From Novosphingobium sp. RL4 (GTDB lineage Bacteria > Pseudomonadota > Alphaproteobacteria > Sphingomonadales > Sphingomonadaceae), in contig NZ_CP141944.1 of assembly GCF_035658495.1 (NCBI RefSeq), positions 1,328,001 to 1,392,000 of the forward strand: a stretch of DNA of 64,000 nucleotides, in the 5' to 3' direction. This document shows, piece by piece, positions 16,727 through 23,834 of this stretch (position 1 is the first letter of the stretch; each line of letters begins with the position of its first letter). Under the pieces are notes generated by a model. It searched no databases. It saw nothing but the letters and a program-made list of their open reading frames with translations, and was not told the DNA's origin. Both the position numbers and the translations under genes were made by a program.

Positions 16727-17797
16727 CTAGAGCAGGGAGAGCTGGCCATCGAGCGACGGACGGCGAAATTGCGAACAGTCGAGCGCGATGGACGGCTTCG
16801 CGAAGCCCATCCGCTTCATCGCAACCCTGAACCGATGCCGGAAAAGGTCGGCCCACACGCCGCTCGGCCGCATCCTGGTGAAGAACTGCGGGTCATTGTC
16901 GCGTCCGCCCCGCATCGACTGGATAGTGGCCATGACTTTCCCGGCCCGGTCGGGGAAATGAGCGTCAAGCCATTCGCGGAACAAGGGAGCGACTTCGTGA
17001 GGAAGCCGGACCATGATCCACGTTGCGGCGTGGATTCCCTGCGCGGAGGCTGCTTCCAGAATATCCTCCAGGAACTGATCGGTGATGGAGGGAATGACCG
17101 GCGCGATCGAGACATGGGCCGGCACTCCGGCTCTGGCCAGTTCGCCGAGCGCTGCGATCCGCTTGTGCGGAGTCGCGGCGCGAGGTTCGAGAAGGCGTGA
17201 CAGGTGCGGGTCCGTGCTGGTCACCGAAATGGCCACTGCCACCAGCTTCAGCCGGGCCAGTTCCGCGATCAGGTCGAGATCGTGCAGGACGCGGTCCGAT
17301 TTCGTGGTGATCGTCACGGGGTGGCGTGTTTCGAGGCAGAGCTCAAGAATGGCGCGGGTGATGCGGTAACGCCCCTCGATAGGCTGATAGGGGTCTGTAT
17401 TGGTGCCCATCGCGATCGGTGCGGGCCTATAGCCGGACTTGGCCAGAGTTTCGCGAAGCAGACTGGCTGCCTGGGGTTTCGCGAAGAGCCTGGTTTCGAA
17501 ATCGAGACCGGGCGAGAGGTCGTGATAGGCATGTGTCGGCCGTGCGAAGCAGTAGATGCAGCCGTGCTCACACCCGTTGTACGAATTGATCGAGCGATCG
17601 AACGGAATGTCCGGGGACTTGTTGAATGAGAGGATCGTTTTGGGATGGAGAATGGTGACTGTCGTCGCGCGCTTAGGGCGCGGACCATCGATCTGATCGA
17701 CCTCATCAAGCCAGTCGCCGTCGGCCTCACTACTAGTGAGGTTGAAGCGAGTGCTGCTTTGATTGTTCGTCGCGCCGCGTCCCTTGATCCGTTCCAT
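16727..17797 (-). CDS. PA0069-family radical SAM protein (spore photoproduct lyase-like)
   Basis: 356 residues, full length. Characteristic N terminus KGRGATNNQSSTRFNL, then ILSFNKSPDIPFDRSINSYN and the cluster motif C-x3-C-x2-C in GCEHGCIYCFARPTHAYHD near residue 77. Further markers are MGTNTDPYQPIEG and TKSDRVLHDLDL. The C-terminal Fe-S cluster and SAM would generate a 5'-deoxyadenosyl radical. The family is distantly related to spore photoproduct lyase, but its substrate is unknown. A LexA box (17803-17817) lies 5 bases before the start codon, so the gene should be DNA-damage inducible. The 5' sixth has a lower GC content than the rest. The 5' part of a second copy lies 436 bases away (18234-18463). 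Confidence 0.9.
   Translation of the reverse strand: MERIKGRGATNNQSSTRFNLTSSEADGDWLDEVDQIDGPRPKRATTVTILHPKTILSFNKSPDIPFDRSINSYNGCEHGCIYCFARPTHAYHDLSPGLDFETRLFAKPQAASLLRETLAKSGYRPAPIAMGTNTDPYQPIEGRYRITRAILELCLETRHPVTITTKSDRVLHDLDLIAELARLKLVAVAISVTSTDPHLSRLLEPRAATPHKRIAALGELARAGVPAHVSIAPVIPSITDQFLEDILEAASAQGIHAATWIMVRLPHEVAPLFREWLDAHFPDRAGKVMATIQSMRGGRDNDPQFFTRMRPSGVWADLFRHRFRVAMKRMGFAKPSIALDCSQFRRPSLDGQLSLL
17586..17605. repeat. 20-bp identical direct repeat shared with the truncated radical SAM copy
   Basis: TTGATCGAGCGATCGAACGG is present here and at 18252-18271, 666 bases apart, at the same codons of the two radical SAM copies. It lies close to the point where the truncated copy loses homology (18234-18236), so it marks the best-matched stretch near the likely recombination point. 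Confidence 0.8.
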
Positions 17798-17802
17798 AGA
17801 TC

Positions 17803-17817
17803 GAACATATAGGGAAC
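17803..17817 (-). promoter_or_regulatory. LexA (SOS) box of the complete radical SAM gene
   Basis: On the minus strand GTTC-N7-GTTC (plus strand GAAC at 17803-17806 and 17814-17817), an exact match to the alphaproteobacterial LexA recognition sequence. It ends 5 bases before the start codon of the minus-strand gene, so a bound repressor would cover the promoter start region or ribosome site. Confidence 0.8.
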
Positions 17818-17853
17818 AAATGGGGTGTGCGAGTCATTTTCTCTTCGGCTGCC

Positions 17854-18198
17854 CTAATCCTTAATCGGCGGCTGGGAGCGCAACTCCGAGATATAATGGG
17901 CTATGTCGGCAGCAGTTTTGTTCGCTCTCTGACGAGCGTTAGCTGACGCGCCCAAGCCCATGTAATTAGTTTCTACATCGATCAGGTATGCGGCTACATC
18001 TTCTGTGCTCACGCCCTTCGAGAGGCGTGCAGCTGCCTGCGTCAAGTACGCATCGTATTCGTCATCAGGTCGATCATCAAGATCGTCTATTCCAATTGGA
18101 TCCCACTGAGACCAGCCAATCTCACGTAATCGTGACAAGTTGAATGTGGGCACACAATCCATTCGCAATGGGTAAATAACGAAATCTCGAAAATCCAC
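17854..18198 (-). CDS. Orphan protein on a low-GC islet, resembling the DUF1871-like small proteins
   Basis: 114 residues with a GTG start (an ATG at 18162 would give 102). The motif WDPIGIDDLDDRPDDEYDAY near residue 31 recalls a family of small acidic proteins of unknown function often found in variable loci. The second half is helical (LSKGVSTEDVAAYLIDVETN, RQRANKTAADIAHYISELRS). There is no signal peptide and no membrane segment. GC content here is about 50 percent by eye against well over 60 percent around it, and the gene sits exactly between a complete and a truncated radical SAM copy, so it probably arrived with the rearrangement. The family link is tentative; function unknown. Confidence 0.6.
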   Translation of the reverse strand: MDFRDFVIYPLRMDCVPTFNLSRLREIGWSQWDPIGIDDLDDRPDDEYDAYLTQAAARLSKGVSTEDVAAYLIDVETNYMGLGASANARQRANKTAADIAHYISELRSQPPIKD

Positions 18199-18233
18199 CT
18201 CTTTCTAGGTCTACACAACTGTTAGTGGATTGG

Positions 18234-18463
18234 TCGCAGCCGCGATAGGCGTTGATCGAGCGATCGAACGGGATGTCCGGAGATTTGTTGAAAGACAGGA
18301 TCGAGCGGGGATGCTCTTCTGTTACGGTCGTGGCCGGATGGCGGGCAGGGCCGTCGACATCGTCCCTGCTGTCGAGCCAGTCGCCATCGGCCTCCCGCTG
18401 TGGGAGGTTGAAGCGGGTGCTGGCCTGTCCGCTGACGGCGCCTCTTCCCTTGTGGACCTTCAT
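18234..18463 (-). pseudogene. 5' remnant of a second PA0069-family radical SAM gene
   Basis: The first 76 codons match the complete neighbour at 16727-17797: KGRGAVSGQASTRFNL, then ILSFNKSPDIPFDRSINAYR, ending GC at the first cysteine of the cluster motif. Beyond that point the frame runs into unrelated low-GC sequence and stops at 18122. The two N termini differ at about one residue in three, so this is not a recent tandem duplication of identical DNA. The remnant is GC-rich like the rest of the chromosome and keeps its own LexA box. It lacks the C-x3-C-x2-C cluster site and all catalytic parts, so it cannot make an active enzyme. Confidence 0.85.
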
Positions 18464-18474
18464 GCCGCCTTTTT

Positions 18475-18489
18475 GAACAAACAGGGAAC
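18475..18489 (-). promoter_or_regulatory. LexA (SOS) box of the truncated radical SAM copy
   Basis: GAAC at 18475-18478 and 18486-18489 separated by 7 bases, which is GTTC-N7-GTTC on the minus strand. It lies 11 bases before the ATG of the remnant. The flank AGGGAACAAATGG is shared with the other box. Confidence 0.8.
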
Positions 18490-18562
18490 AAATGGCAAGT
18501 CCCGGCGGTCCGGTTGATCTTCCCGGCCGCAGGCCCTAGGCCAGCGCGGCAAAGGAGATCTG

Positions 18563-19156
18563 ATGGCAGGCGCACCGCGCAGGATCGGAGCCGAGACGTC
18601 CGCGACGCGGGCACGTATCGTCGAGGCGACCGTCCAACTCATTCGGGACGAAGGCTATGCCGCTGCAAGCACGCGGCGCGTGGCGGCGCGGGCAGGGCTC
18701 AAGCCTTCGCTCGTCCATTACTATTTTCCCGCGACCGACGATCTCCTGCTCGAAGTCTCGCGCCAGGGCGCTGCCGAAAGCGATCGCATGATTGAGGAGG
18801 CGCTGACTTCCGACGATCCGGTGCGGGCGCTCTGGTGTTTCTTCGTCGATACCAGCAGGACCGCGATGTCCCTCGAATTCATGGCGCTTTCCAACCATCG
18901 GCCGGCGGTTCGCCAGATGATGGCGGAGCACAGCATGGCCATGCGCAAGCGCCAGGTCGAGATTCTCGAACATATTCTGGGCGATCGCCTCAAGGTGCTT
19001 GAAGGTTTCGACGCCGCCGGCCTCACCGTGGTTCTGGCCGGGATCGGCCGGGCCATCGTGATGGAATCGGCGCTGGGCGTGACGGACGGCCATGAGGCCG
19101 CCATGGCCATCGTGGAAACCTGGCTGTCCCGGCTGGAGCCGATCGGGGCCGACTGA
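18563..19156 (+). CDS. TetR-family transcriptional regulator
   Basis: 197 residues with a strong ribosome site (AAAGGAG before ATG 18563). The N-terminal helix-turn-helix DNA-binding domain reads ARIVEATVQLIRDEGYAAAS, then RRVAARAGLKPSLVHYYFPA at about 35-55, the recognition helix of the family. The C-terminal 130 residues form the ligand and dimer domain, with no named subfamily. The dioxygenase gene lies 154 bases downstream on the same strand. Between them is a TGAACG-N2-CGTTCA palindrome that is the obvious operator candidate, so this protein probably represses the dioxygenase. Ligand unknown. Confidence 0.88.
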   Translation: MAGAPRRIGAETSATRARIVEATVQLIRDEGYAAASTRRVAARAGLKPSLVHYYFPATDDLLLEVSRQGAAESDRMIEEALTSDDPVRALWCFFVDTSRTAMSLEFMALSNHRPAVRQMMAEHSMAMRKRQVEILEHILGDRLKVLEGFDAAGLTVVLAGIGRAIVMESALGVTDGHEAAMAIVETWLSRLEPIGAD

Positions 19157-19180
19157 TCGCCGCGCCGCTGCACGCCTGTT

Positions 19181-19194
19181 TGAACGGGCGTTCA
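19181..19194. promoter_or_regulatory. Candidate TetR operator
   Basis: Perfect palindrome TGAACGGGCGTTCA (6-base arms, 2-base spacer), 25 bases after the regulator gene and 117 bases before the dioxygenase start. Its size and symmetry are typical of TetR-family operators. Confidence 0.5.
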
Positions 19195-19310
19195 GTACGT
19201 GATAACACAATACCGATCGCAACTATCGCCATGGGCGGATTGATGCAGGCCTCGTTCTTCGCGCATCGCAGGAACGACGTTCTCGTCAGTGAATTGGGAG
19301 AGTTCGGAAA

Positions 19311-20156
19311 ATGTCGGTCGCAACCCAGACCAAACTCAACGCGGAAGATATCAAGCCGAAAATCGGCGGTCGTGTGCTCAACACGAAGGAAGAGCTCCTG
19401 TCCGGCGAAATCGCCAGGGAAATCCGGGAGCTGCTGGAAGCGCGCGGCGTGCTGGTGTTCCCGCAGGTCAACTTCACCGATGAAGAGCAGATCGCCTTCA
19501 CGAAGACGCTGGGCACTTTTGCGCCGGAGCGGAAGGGCGGCGAGGAAGTGATCTCGAAGATCACGCTCGACGCCAAGGAAAACCCCATGGCGGCGGAGTA
19601 CCTCAAGGGCTCTCTCTACTGGCACATCGATGGCACCCGCAATGACGTGCCGATCCTGGCCTCGCTGCTTTCCTGCCGCGTGCCGAGCCCGCGCGGCACC
19701 GGCAACACCGGCTTCGCCAATACTTATGCGGCGTTCGAGGGCCTGCCTGCCGAAAAGCAGGAAGAGTACGAGCAGTACCGCGTCGTTCATGGTCCCTGGG
19801 CAAGCCTGTTCTATTACGAGCCGGAACCGAGCCTGGCCAAGCTCCAGGGCTATGCCCAGATCGGCGAACAGGAACTGCCGCTGGTCTGGAAGCACCAGTC
19901 GGGCCGCAAGAGCCTCGTGATCGGCTGCACTTCCGCGCAGGTCGTTGGCAAGTCGGCTCTGGAAAGCGCGATGATCATTCACGGCCTGCGCGAATGGGCG
20001 ACCGGCCCGGAATTCACGTATAGCCACGAATGGGAAGTCGGCGATCTCGTGATGTGGGATAACACCGGCACCATGCACCGGGCAGAAGCCTATGATCCGA
20101 CTTGCGGGCGCATGATGCACCGTACCAAGCTCGAAGGTGAAGAGCCCTTCGAATAA
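19311..20156 (+). CDS. TauD/TfdA-family 2-oxoglutarate-dependent dioxygenase
   Basis: 281 residues. The iron-binding facial triad is visible as His105 and Asp107 in LYWHIDGT and the distal His at about 256 in NTGTMHRAEAYDP. The 2-oxoglutarate-binding arginine follows in CGRMMHRTKL. GNTGFANTYAAFEGLP is a usual family segment. The enzyme would hydroxylate an organic substrate with decarboxylation of 2-oxoglutarate. The TauD, TfdA and related groups cannot be separated by eye, so the substrate is open. It is preceded by a TetR gene and a palindromic operator, and followed by a clear intrinsic terminator, so it appears to be a self-contained regulated unit. Confidence 0.87.
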   Translation: MSVATQTKLNAEDIKPKIGGRVLNTKEELLSGEIAREIRELLEARGVLVFPQVNFTDEEQIAFTKTLGTFAPERKGGEEVISKITLDAKENPMAAEYLKGSLYWHIDGTRNDVPILASLLSCRVPSPRGTGNTGFANTYAAFEGLPAEKQEEYEQYRVVHGPWASLFYYEPEPSLAKLQGYAQIGEQELPLVWKHQSGRKSLVIGCTSAQVVGKSALESAMIIHGLREWATGPEFTYSHEWEVGDLVMWDNTGTMHRAEAYDPTCGRMMHRTKLEGEEPFE

Positions 20157-20187
20157 GCTTTCGCCGAAGCCGATTTCAAATTCCATA

Positions 20188-20220
20188 AGCCCGCCGGATG
20201 TGTCCGGCGGGCTTTCTTCT
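20188..20220 (+). terminator. Intrinsic terminator of the dioxygenase gene
   Basis: Perfect 11-base arms AGCCCGCCGGA (20188-20198) and TCCGGCGGGCT (20203-20213), a TGTG loop, and a pyrimidine-rich TTCTTCT tail. Confidence 0.85.
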
Positions 20221-20270
20221 GCCGGGATCGCCTGCGCCGGATCGTACGGCGGTCGGAGCGCTTGCAGGCA

Positions 20271-20310
20271 AAGAAAAACCCTCCGCCCTTGAAGGCGGAG
20301 GGTTTTTCTT
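20271..20310. terminator. Bidirectional intrinsic terminator between the dioxygenase and icd
   Basis: Perfect 17-base arms (20271-20287 and 20294-20310) with an A-rich start and T-rich end, giving a uridine tract on either strand. It lies 27 bases from the icd stop codon and mainly serves icd on the minus strand. Confidence 0.9.
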
Positions 20311-20337
20311 CGAATTCAGATCCGAAAGGCCGGGCGC

Positions 20338-21561
20338 TTAGGCCCAGTTGGCCATTTCGGCTTCGAGGTTCTGGACGATGGCCTCGAAGAACTGTTCGGT
20401 GGTCATCCAGTTCTGGTCCGGACCGATCAGCAGCGCGAGATCCTTGGTCATCTTGCCGCTTTCGACGGTCTCGATGCAGATACGCTCAAGCGTTTCGGCG
20501 AACTTCACCACTTCCGGCGTTTCGTCGAACTTGCCGCGATAGGCGATGCCGCGGGTCCAGGCGAAGATCGAGGCGATCGGGTTGGTCGAGGTCGCCTTGC
20601 CCTGCTGGTGCTGGCGGTAGTGACGGGTCACGGTGCCGTGGGCGGCTTCCGCTTCCACGGTCTTGCCGTCGGGCGAGAGGAGAACCGAGGTCATCAGGCC
20701 CAGCGAGCCGAAGCCCTGCGCAACGGTGTCCGACTGCACGTCGCCGTCGTAGTTCTTGCAGGCCCAGACGAACTTGCCCGACCACTTGAGCGCCGAGGCG
20801 ACCATGTCGTCGATCAGGCGGTGTTCGTAGACGATGCCGGCATCCTTGAACTTCTCGGCGAAGCCTTCGGTGTCGAACACTTCCTGGAACAGATCCTTGA
20901 AGCGGCCGTCATAGGCCTTGAGGATGGTGTTCTTGGTCGAGAGGTACACCGGCCACTTGAGGTTCAGGCCGTAGTTGAACGAAGCGCGTGCGAAGTCGCG
21001 GATCGATTCGTCGAGGTTGTACATCGCCATGGCGACGCCCGGAGCCGGGAAGTCGAACACGTCGAGGTCGATCTTCTCGCCGCTTTCGCCGTCCCACACC
21101 AGGCGCAGCTTGCCCGGGCCGGGGATCAGGGTGTCGGTGGCCTTGTACTGGTCGCCGAAGGCGTGACGGCCGACGACGATCGGATCGGTCCAGCCCGGAA
21201 CCAGGCGGGGAACGTTCGAGATCACGATCGGCTCGCGGAAGACGACGCCGCCCAGGATGTTGCGGATCGTGCCGTTGGGCGACTTCCACATCTTCTTGAG
21301 GTCGAATTCGGTGACGCGCGCTTCGTCGGGCGTGATGGTCGCGCACTTGACGGCAACGCCGTGTTCCTTGGTGGCGTTGGCGGCGTCGACGGTGATCTGG
21401 TCGTTCGTCTCGTCGCGCTTCTGGACCGAGAGGTCGTAGTACTTGAGATCGATGTCGAGGTAGGGGAGGATCAGTCGTTCACGGATCCATTCCCAGATGA
21501 TCCGCGTCATTTCATCGCCGTCCATCTCGACGATGGGATTCTTGACCTTGATTTTCGCCAT
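20338..21561 (-). CDS. icd: NADP-dependent isocitrate dehydrogenase
   Basis: 407 residues. The TCA-cycle enzyme oxidises isocitrate to 2-oxoglutarate with NADP. N terminus [19 protein letters not shown] and the substrate loop [19 protein letters not shown] near residue 95 are those of the homodimeric eukaryote-like class found in Alphaproteobacteria rather than the E. coli type. Metal-binding aspartates lie in [10 protein letters not shown], and the C-terminal half has [20 protein letters not shown], the NADP-binding segment. The gene stands alone, ends in a strong bidirectional terminator and is divergent from the tRNA-side region. Confidence 0.96.
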   Translation of the reverse strand: MAKIKVKNPIVEMDGDEMTRIIWEWIRERLILPYLDIDLKYYDLSVQKRDETNDQITVDAANATKEHGVAVKCATITPDEARVTEFDLKKMWKSPNGTIRNILGGVVFREPIVISNVPRLVPGWTDPIVVGRHAFGDQYKATDTLIPGPGKLRLVWDGESGEKIDLDVFDFPAPGVAMAMYNLDESIRDFARASFNYGLNLKWPVYLSTKNTILKAYDGRFKDLFQEVFDTEGFAEKFKDAGIVYEHRLIDDMVASALKWSGKFVWACKNYDGDVQSDTVAQGFGSLGLMTSVLLSPDGKTVEAEAAHGTVTRHYRQHQQGKATSTNPIASIFAWTRGIAYRGKFDETPEVVKFAETLERICIETVESGKMTKDLALLIGPDQNWMTTEQFFEAIVQNLEAEMANWA

Positions 21562-21810
21562 TCCTGAATACTCCCCAGAGGTGAGAAATTGGGCGTCTCT
21601 TAGGCAGGCGGGGGAGCGCTGGCAAGGCAGGTTGCGGGCCGGCCGGCCGCTTTGCGCGGTGGCGGAGTTGCAACGCGTGCACGGTCGATGTCGAAGGGGA
21701 GTGAAGGATGCGCAATCGATGGCGACTTGCGCTTCTGTCGGCGTGCTTCTTTACGAAGCCGGCTCAACGATGTTCGGGAGGGCCGGCTCAGCTCTGGCCG
21801 GCGGTCCGAA

Positions 21811-21885
21811 TGGTGGGCGTAGCAAGGATTGAACTTGCGACCCCTACGATGTCAACATAGTGCTCTACCACTGAGCTATACGCCC
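21811..21885 (-). tRNA. tRNA-Val (anticodon GAC)
   Basis: The minus strand folds as a complete tRNA: acceptor GGGCGTA/TACGCCC, D arm with AGCTCAGTGGTAGAGC, anticodon stem CTATG/CATAG around TTGACAT (GAC, valine), and the T arm with GGTTCAATCC-like GTTCAATC. The CCA end is encoded (21811-21813). Flanks: 21806-21814 and 21888-21896 are complementary 9-base sequences, so the precursor can extend the acceptor stem. Confidence 0.95.
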
Positions 21886-22021
21886 ACACCATTCGGTCGG
21901 TCCGGAGCGGCGTGGTGTGCCGCTCGGTGGATTGGCCCTCTAACGGTGGTGTCAGAGGTTGGCAACCCGTTTTTTCCAAAAATCTCGAACTGCCTGTGGA
22001 CGGTTCTGTGGATAGCCGGAA

Positions 22022-22396
22022 TCAGAGGCGAGCGTGCTCGGAAAGCCCGAAGACGCGCTGAACTTCCATAACGATATCACGCAGATGGAAGGGCTTCGAG
22101 AGCACTTTGGCGTGCGGTGCCTCGCGGCTGGCGCGCAAGGTGACGGCCGCGAAGCCGGTGATGAACATGACCTTGGTCATCGGTGAAACTTCGGCGCAGC
22201 GCTGGGCAAGCTCGATGCCGTCCATCTCCGGCATGACGATGTCGGAGAGCAGCAGATCGAAATGTTCGCTTTCCAGGTGGGGGAGAGCTTCGGTACCGCG
22301 ATCGACGGCCAGTACGTCGTAGCCGGCGTTTTCCAGCGCACGTGCAAGGTAAGTGCGCATGGCCTGGTCGTCTTCGGCAAGCAGGATGCGGATCAT
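22022..22396 (-). CDS. cpdR: CpdR-type single-domain response regulator
   Basis: 124 residues consisting only of a receiver domain. The phosphoacceptor is Asp52 in LLLSDIVMPEMDG, with acidic residues in LLAEDDQAM, Thr/Ser in MFITGFAAVT and Lys in KVLSKPFHLRD. The sequence RILLAEDDQAMRTYLARALE and the C-terminal KPFHLRDIVMEVQRVF match CpdR, which in Caulobacter controls polar ClpXP-dependent proteolysis. It links the CckA-ChpT phosphorelay to degradation of cell-cycle regulators. The gene is divergent from the N-formylglutamate amidohydrolase gene, a neighbourhood seen in other sphingomonads. Confidence 0.9.
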   Translation of the reverse strand: MIRILLAEDDQAMRTYLARALENAGYDVLAVDRGTEALPHLESEHFDLLLSDIVMPEMDGIELAQRCAEVSPMTKVMFITGFAAVTLRASREAPHAKVLSKPFHLRDIVMEVQRVFGLSEHARL

Positions 22397-22548
22397 CGGG
22401 TTTCTATCCAGATTTGTTCTGACGCATGGGTGCGACGGTCTATGCTTCGAGCCATAGCGCCTATTCCGTTAAAATTCTCGCCCGGTTTCCCCACTGACCG
22501 GGAACGGGACGCTTTGACTTGAGTGGTCGAAAAGGCCAGTTTCCGAAC

Positions 22549-23502
22549 ATGGCAAAACCTTCGGGCGAGAATGATTCGCAACAACGGGTCGGGGGCTGGA
22601 TACCGGGCTTGCCGGAGATTCCGGCCTATGTGATCGATGGATCGGAGCCTTCCGCGATCCCCGTGCTGATCGCGGTTCCTCATGCGGGCCGGGCCTATCC
22701 GGCGTCGCTCCTGCGTGAGATGCGTCAGCCTGAAATTGCCGCAGTCCGGCTTGAAGATCGCTATGTCGATCGAATCGCGAGAAGCGTTGCACGGTCAACG
22801 GGGGCGGGGCTGCTCGTCGCTCAGGCTCCGCGCGCCATGATTGATCTCAACCGGGCGCCAGACGATGTGGATTGGGAAATGGTCCCGCGCGGTTCGCGGC
22901 CGGAAGGTGCGAGCCTCTTGCCGAGTCGCCGGGCGCGCAGCGGGCTGGGACTCGTCCCGCGCCGCCTTCCCGGTCTGGGGGAGATCTGGCGCGGGAGGCT
23001 TGAGCGCGCTGCGCTCGTCGATCGGCTGGAGGGGGTTCACCGGCCTTACCATTCCGCCTTGTCGCAGGCGCTGACGGCTCTGCGCGACCGCTGGGGTGCG
23101 GCCTTGCTGCTCGATTTCCATTCGATGCCGCCGCTGCCCGTGCGGCTGGGAAGCGAGCCGGCCCGTTTCGTTATCGGAGACCGCTTCGGTGCCGCCTGTC
23201 ACGGCAGTCTGGTCGCTTCGGCATTTTCGTGGTTTTCAGCGCAGGGGCAGGAGGCAACTCATAACCGGCCCTATGCGGGCGGATATGTCCTCGACCGTCA
23301 TGGCGCGCCGTCCGAGGGTGTCCATGCGATGCAGATCGAGATCGACCGGAGCAGCTATCTCGATTCGCGGCTGCTCGAGCCGGGTGACGGGATGAATGCG
23401 GTGACCGAACTGCTGGAAGGACTGGTGCGCCGCCTGGCGGCCTCGGTCTGCGATCTGGTGCAGGATTCGGGCGGCAAGGGCTGGGCGCAGGCCGCGGAAT
23501 AG
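22549..23502 (+). CDS. N-formylglutamate amidohydrolase family protein
   Basis: 317 residues from ATG 22549; a TTG at 22519 would add 10. The metal-binding and catalytic elements of the FGase fold are visible: PHAGRAYPASL near residue 44, LEDRYVDRIA near 66, LDFHSMPP near 188 and GVHAMQIEIDRSSYL near 257. Members hydrolyse N-formylglutamate to glutamate and formate in the Hut pathway, but no histidine-degradation genes are nearby. A general amidohydrolase role is therefore possible. The gene is divergent from cpdR. The ribosome site is weak for both candidate starts. Confidence 0.85.
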   Translation: MAKPSGENDSQQRVGGWIPGLPEIPAYVIDGSEPSAIPVLIAVPHAGRAYPASLLREMRQPEIAAVRLEDRYVDRIARSVARSTGAGLLVAQAPRAMIDLNRAPDDVDWEMVPRGSRPEGASLLPSRRARSGLGLVPRRLPGLGEIWRGRLERAALVDRLEGVHRPYHSALSQALTALRDRWGAALLLDFHSMPPLPVRLGSEPARFVIGDRFGAACHGSLVASAFSWFSAQGQEATHNRPYAGGYVLDRHGAPSEGVHAMQIEIDRSSYLDSRLLEPGDGMNAVTELLEGLVRRLAASVCDLVQDSGGKGWAQAAE

Positions 23503-23576
23503 CGCAGGTTTTGCGGCAGGTCGCCCGCAGCTAAGTTCGATTGTCGGATAAAGTCCGGCGCTTTGCTCAGGACATT

Positions 23577-23677
23577 AAAAAACCACCTCGCGCAATGCGC
23601 GAGGTGGCCAAGGTTCAGGGAGGAGGTGCACGATGTGCACCAACCCGACCGGGCCATGAGGGTAGCGCCGATCAGGT
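23577..23677 (-). ncRNA. Candidate small RNA with a CCUCCUCCC anti-Shine-Dalgarno motif
   Basis: On the minus strand a promoter (23684-23711) precedes a roughly 100-nt transcript. It contains hairpin GGTGCAC-N3-GTGCACC (23625-23641), immediately followed by CCTCCTCCC (23618-23626) in a largely unpaired stretch. The transcript ends in a classical intrinsic terminator: perfect 11-base arms 23583-23593 and 23597-23607, then six uridines (23577-23582). No protein gene uses this terminator. A CCUCCUCCC motif between hairpins is a hallmark of the stress-induced CcsR or cuckoo RNAs of Rhodobacterales, so this may be a sphingomonad analogue. Confidence 0.65.
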
Positions 23678-23683
23678 AGCCCT

Positions 23684-23711
23684 AACATAGCAAGCCTGAT
23701 CGCACATTCAA
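23684..23711 (-). promoter_or_regulatory. Candidate promoter of the small RNA
   Basis: On the minus strand TTGAAT (23706-23711) and TATGTT (23684-23689) are 16 bases apart, close to the sigma-70 consensus. They direct transcription toward the terminator at 23577-23607. Confidence 0.45.
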
Positions 23712-23773
23712 CCCCTAGAATGGGGCATGCAACATACCTTTTGCAAGTGCGCGTTGGGATGGTGCTGCATAAT

Positions 23774-23812
23774 GGGGCGGGGGTGTGACAAAATTGTCAT
23801 AAACCCCGCCCC
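23774..23812. terminator. Long stem-loop downstream of sapC
   Basis: Two stacked stems, GGGGCGGGG/CCCCGCCCC (23774-23782 and 23804-23812) and TGACAA/TTGTCA (23786-23791 and 23794-23799), with a small internal loop. It begins 23 bases beyond the sapC stop on the minus strand. No uridine tract follows. Confidence 0.5.
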
Positions 23813-23834
23813 GAAAGTTCACGAAATCAGAGTG

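Noticed and set aside
19181..19194. TGAACGGGCGTTCA considered as a LexA site
   Set aside because: It is an inverted, not direct, repeat with a 2-base spacer; it fits a TetR operator better.
21708..21863. Open frame [19 protein letters not shown] starting with a good ribosome site (GGGAGTGAAGG) before the tRNA
   Set aside because: It runs through the antisense strand of the tRNA-Val gene, giving the well-known spurious ARIELATP-type peptide, so it is an artefact.
23634..23660. Plus-strand leader peptide MCTNPTGP with a perfect Shine-Dalgarno GGGAGGAGG
   Set aside because: The apparent Shine-Dalgarno is the complement of the small RNA's CCUCCUCCC motif; the peptide is only eight residues and no downstream gene follows in that direction.
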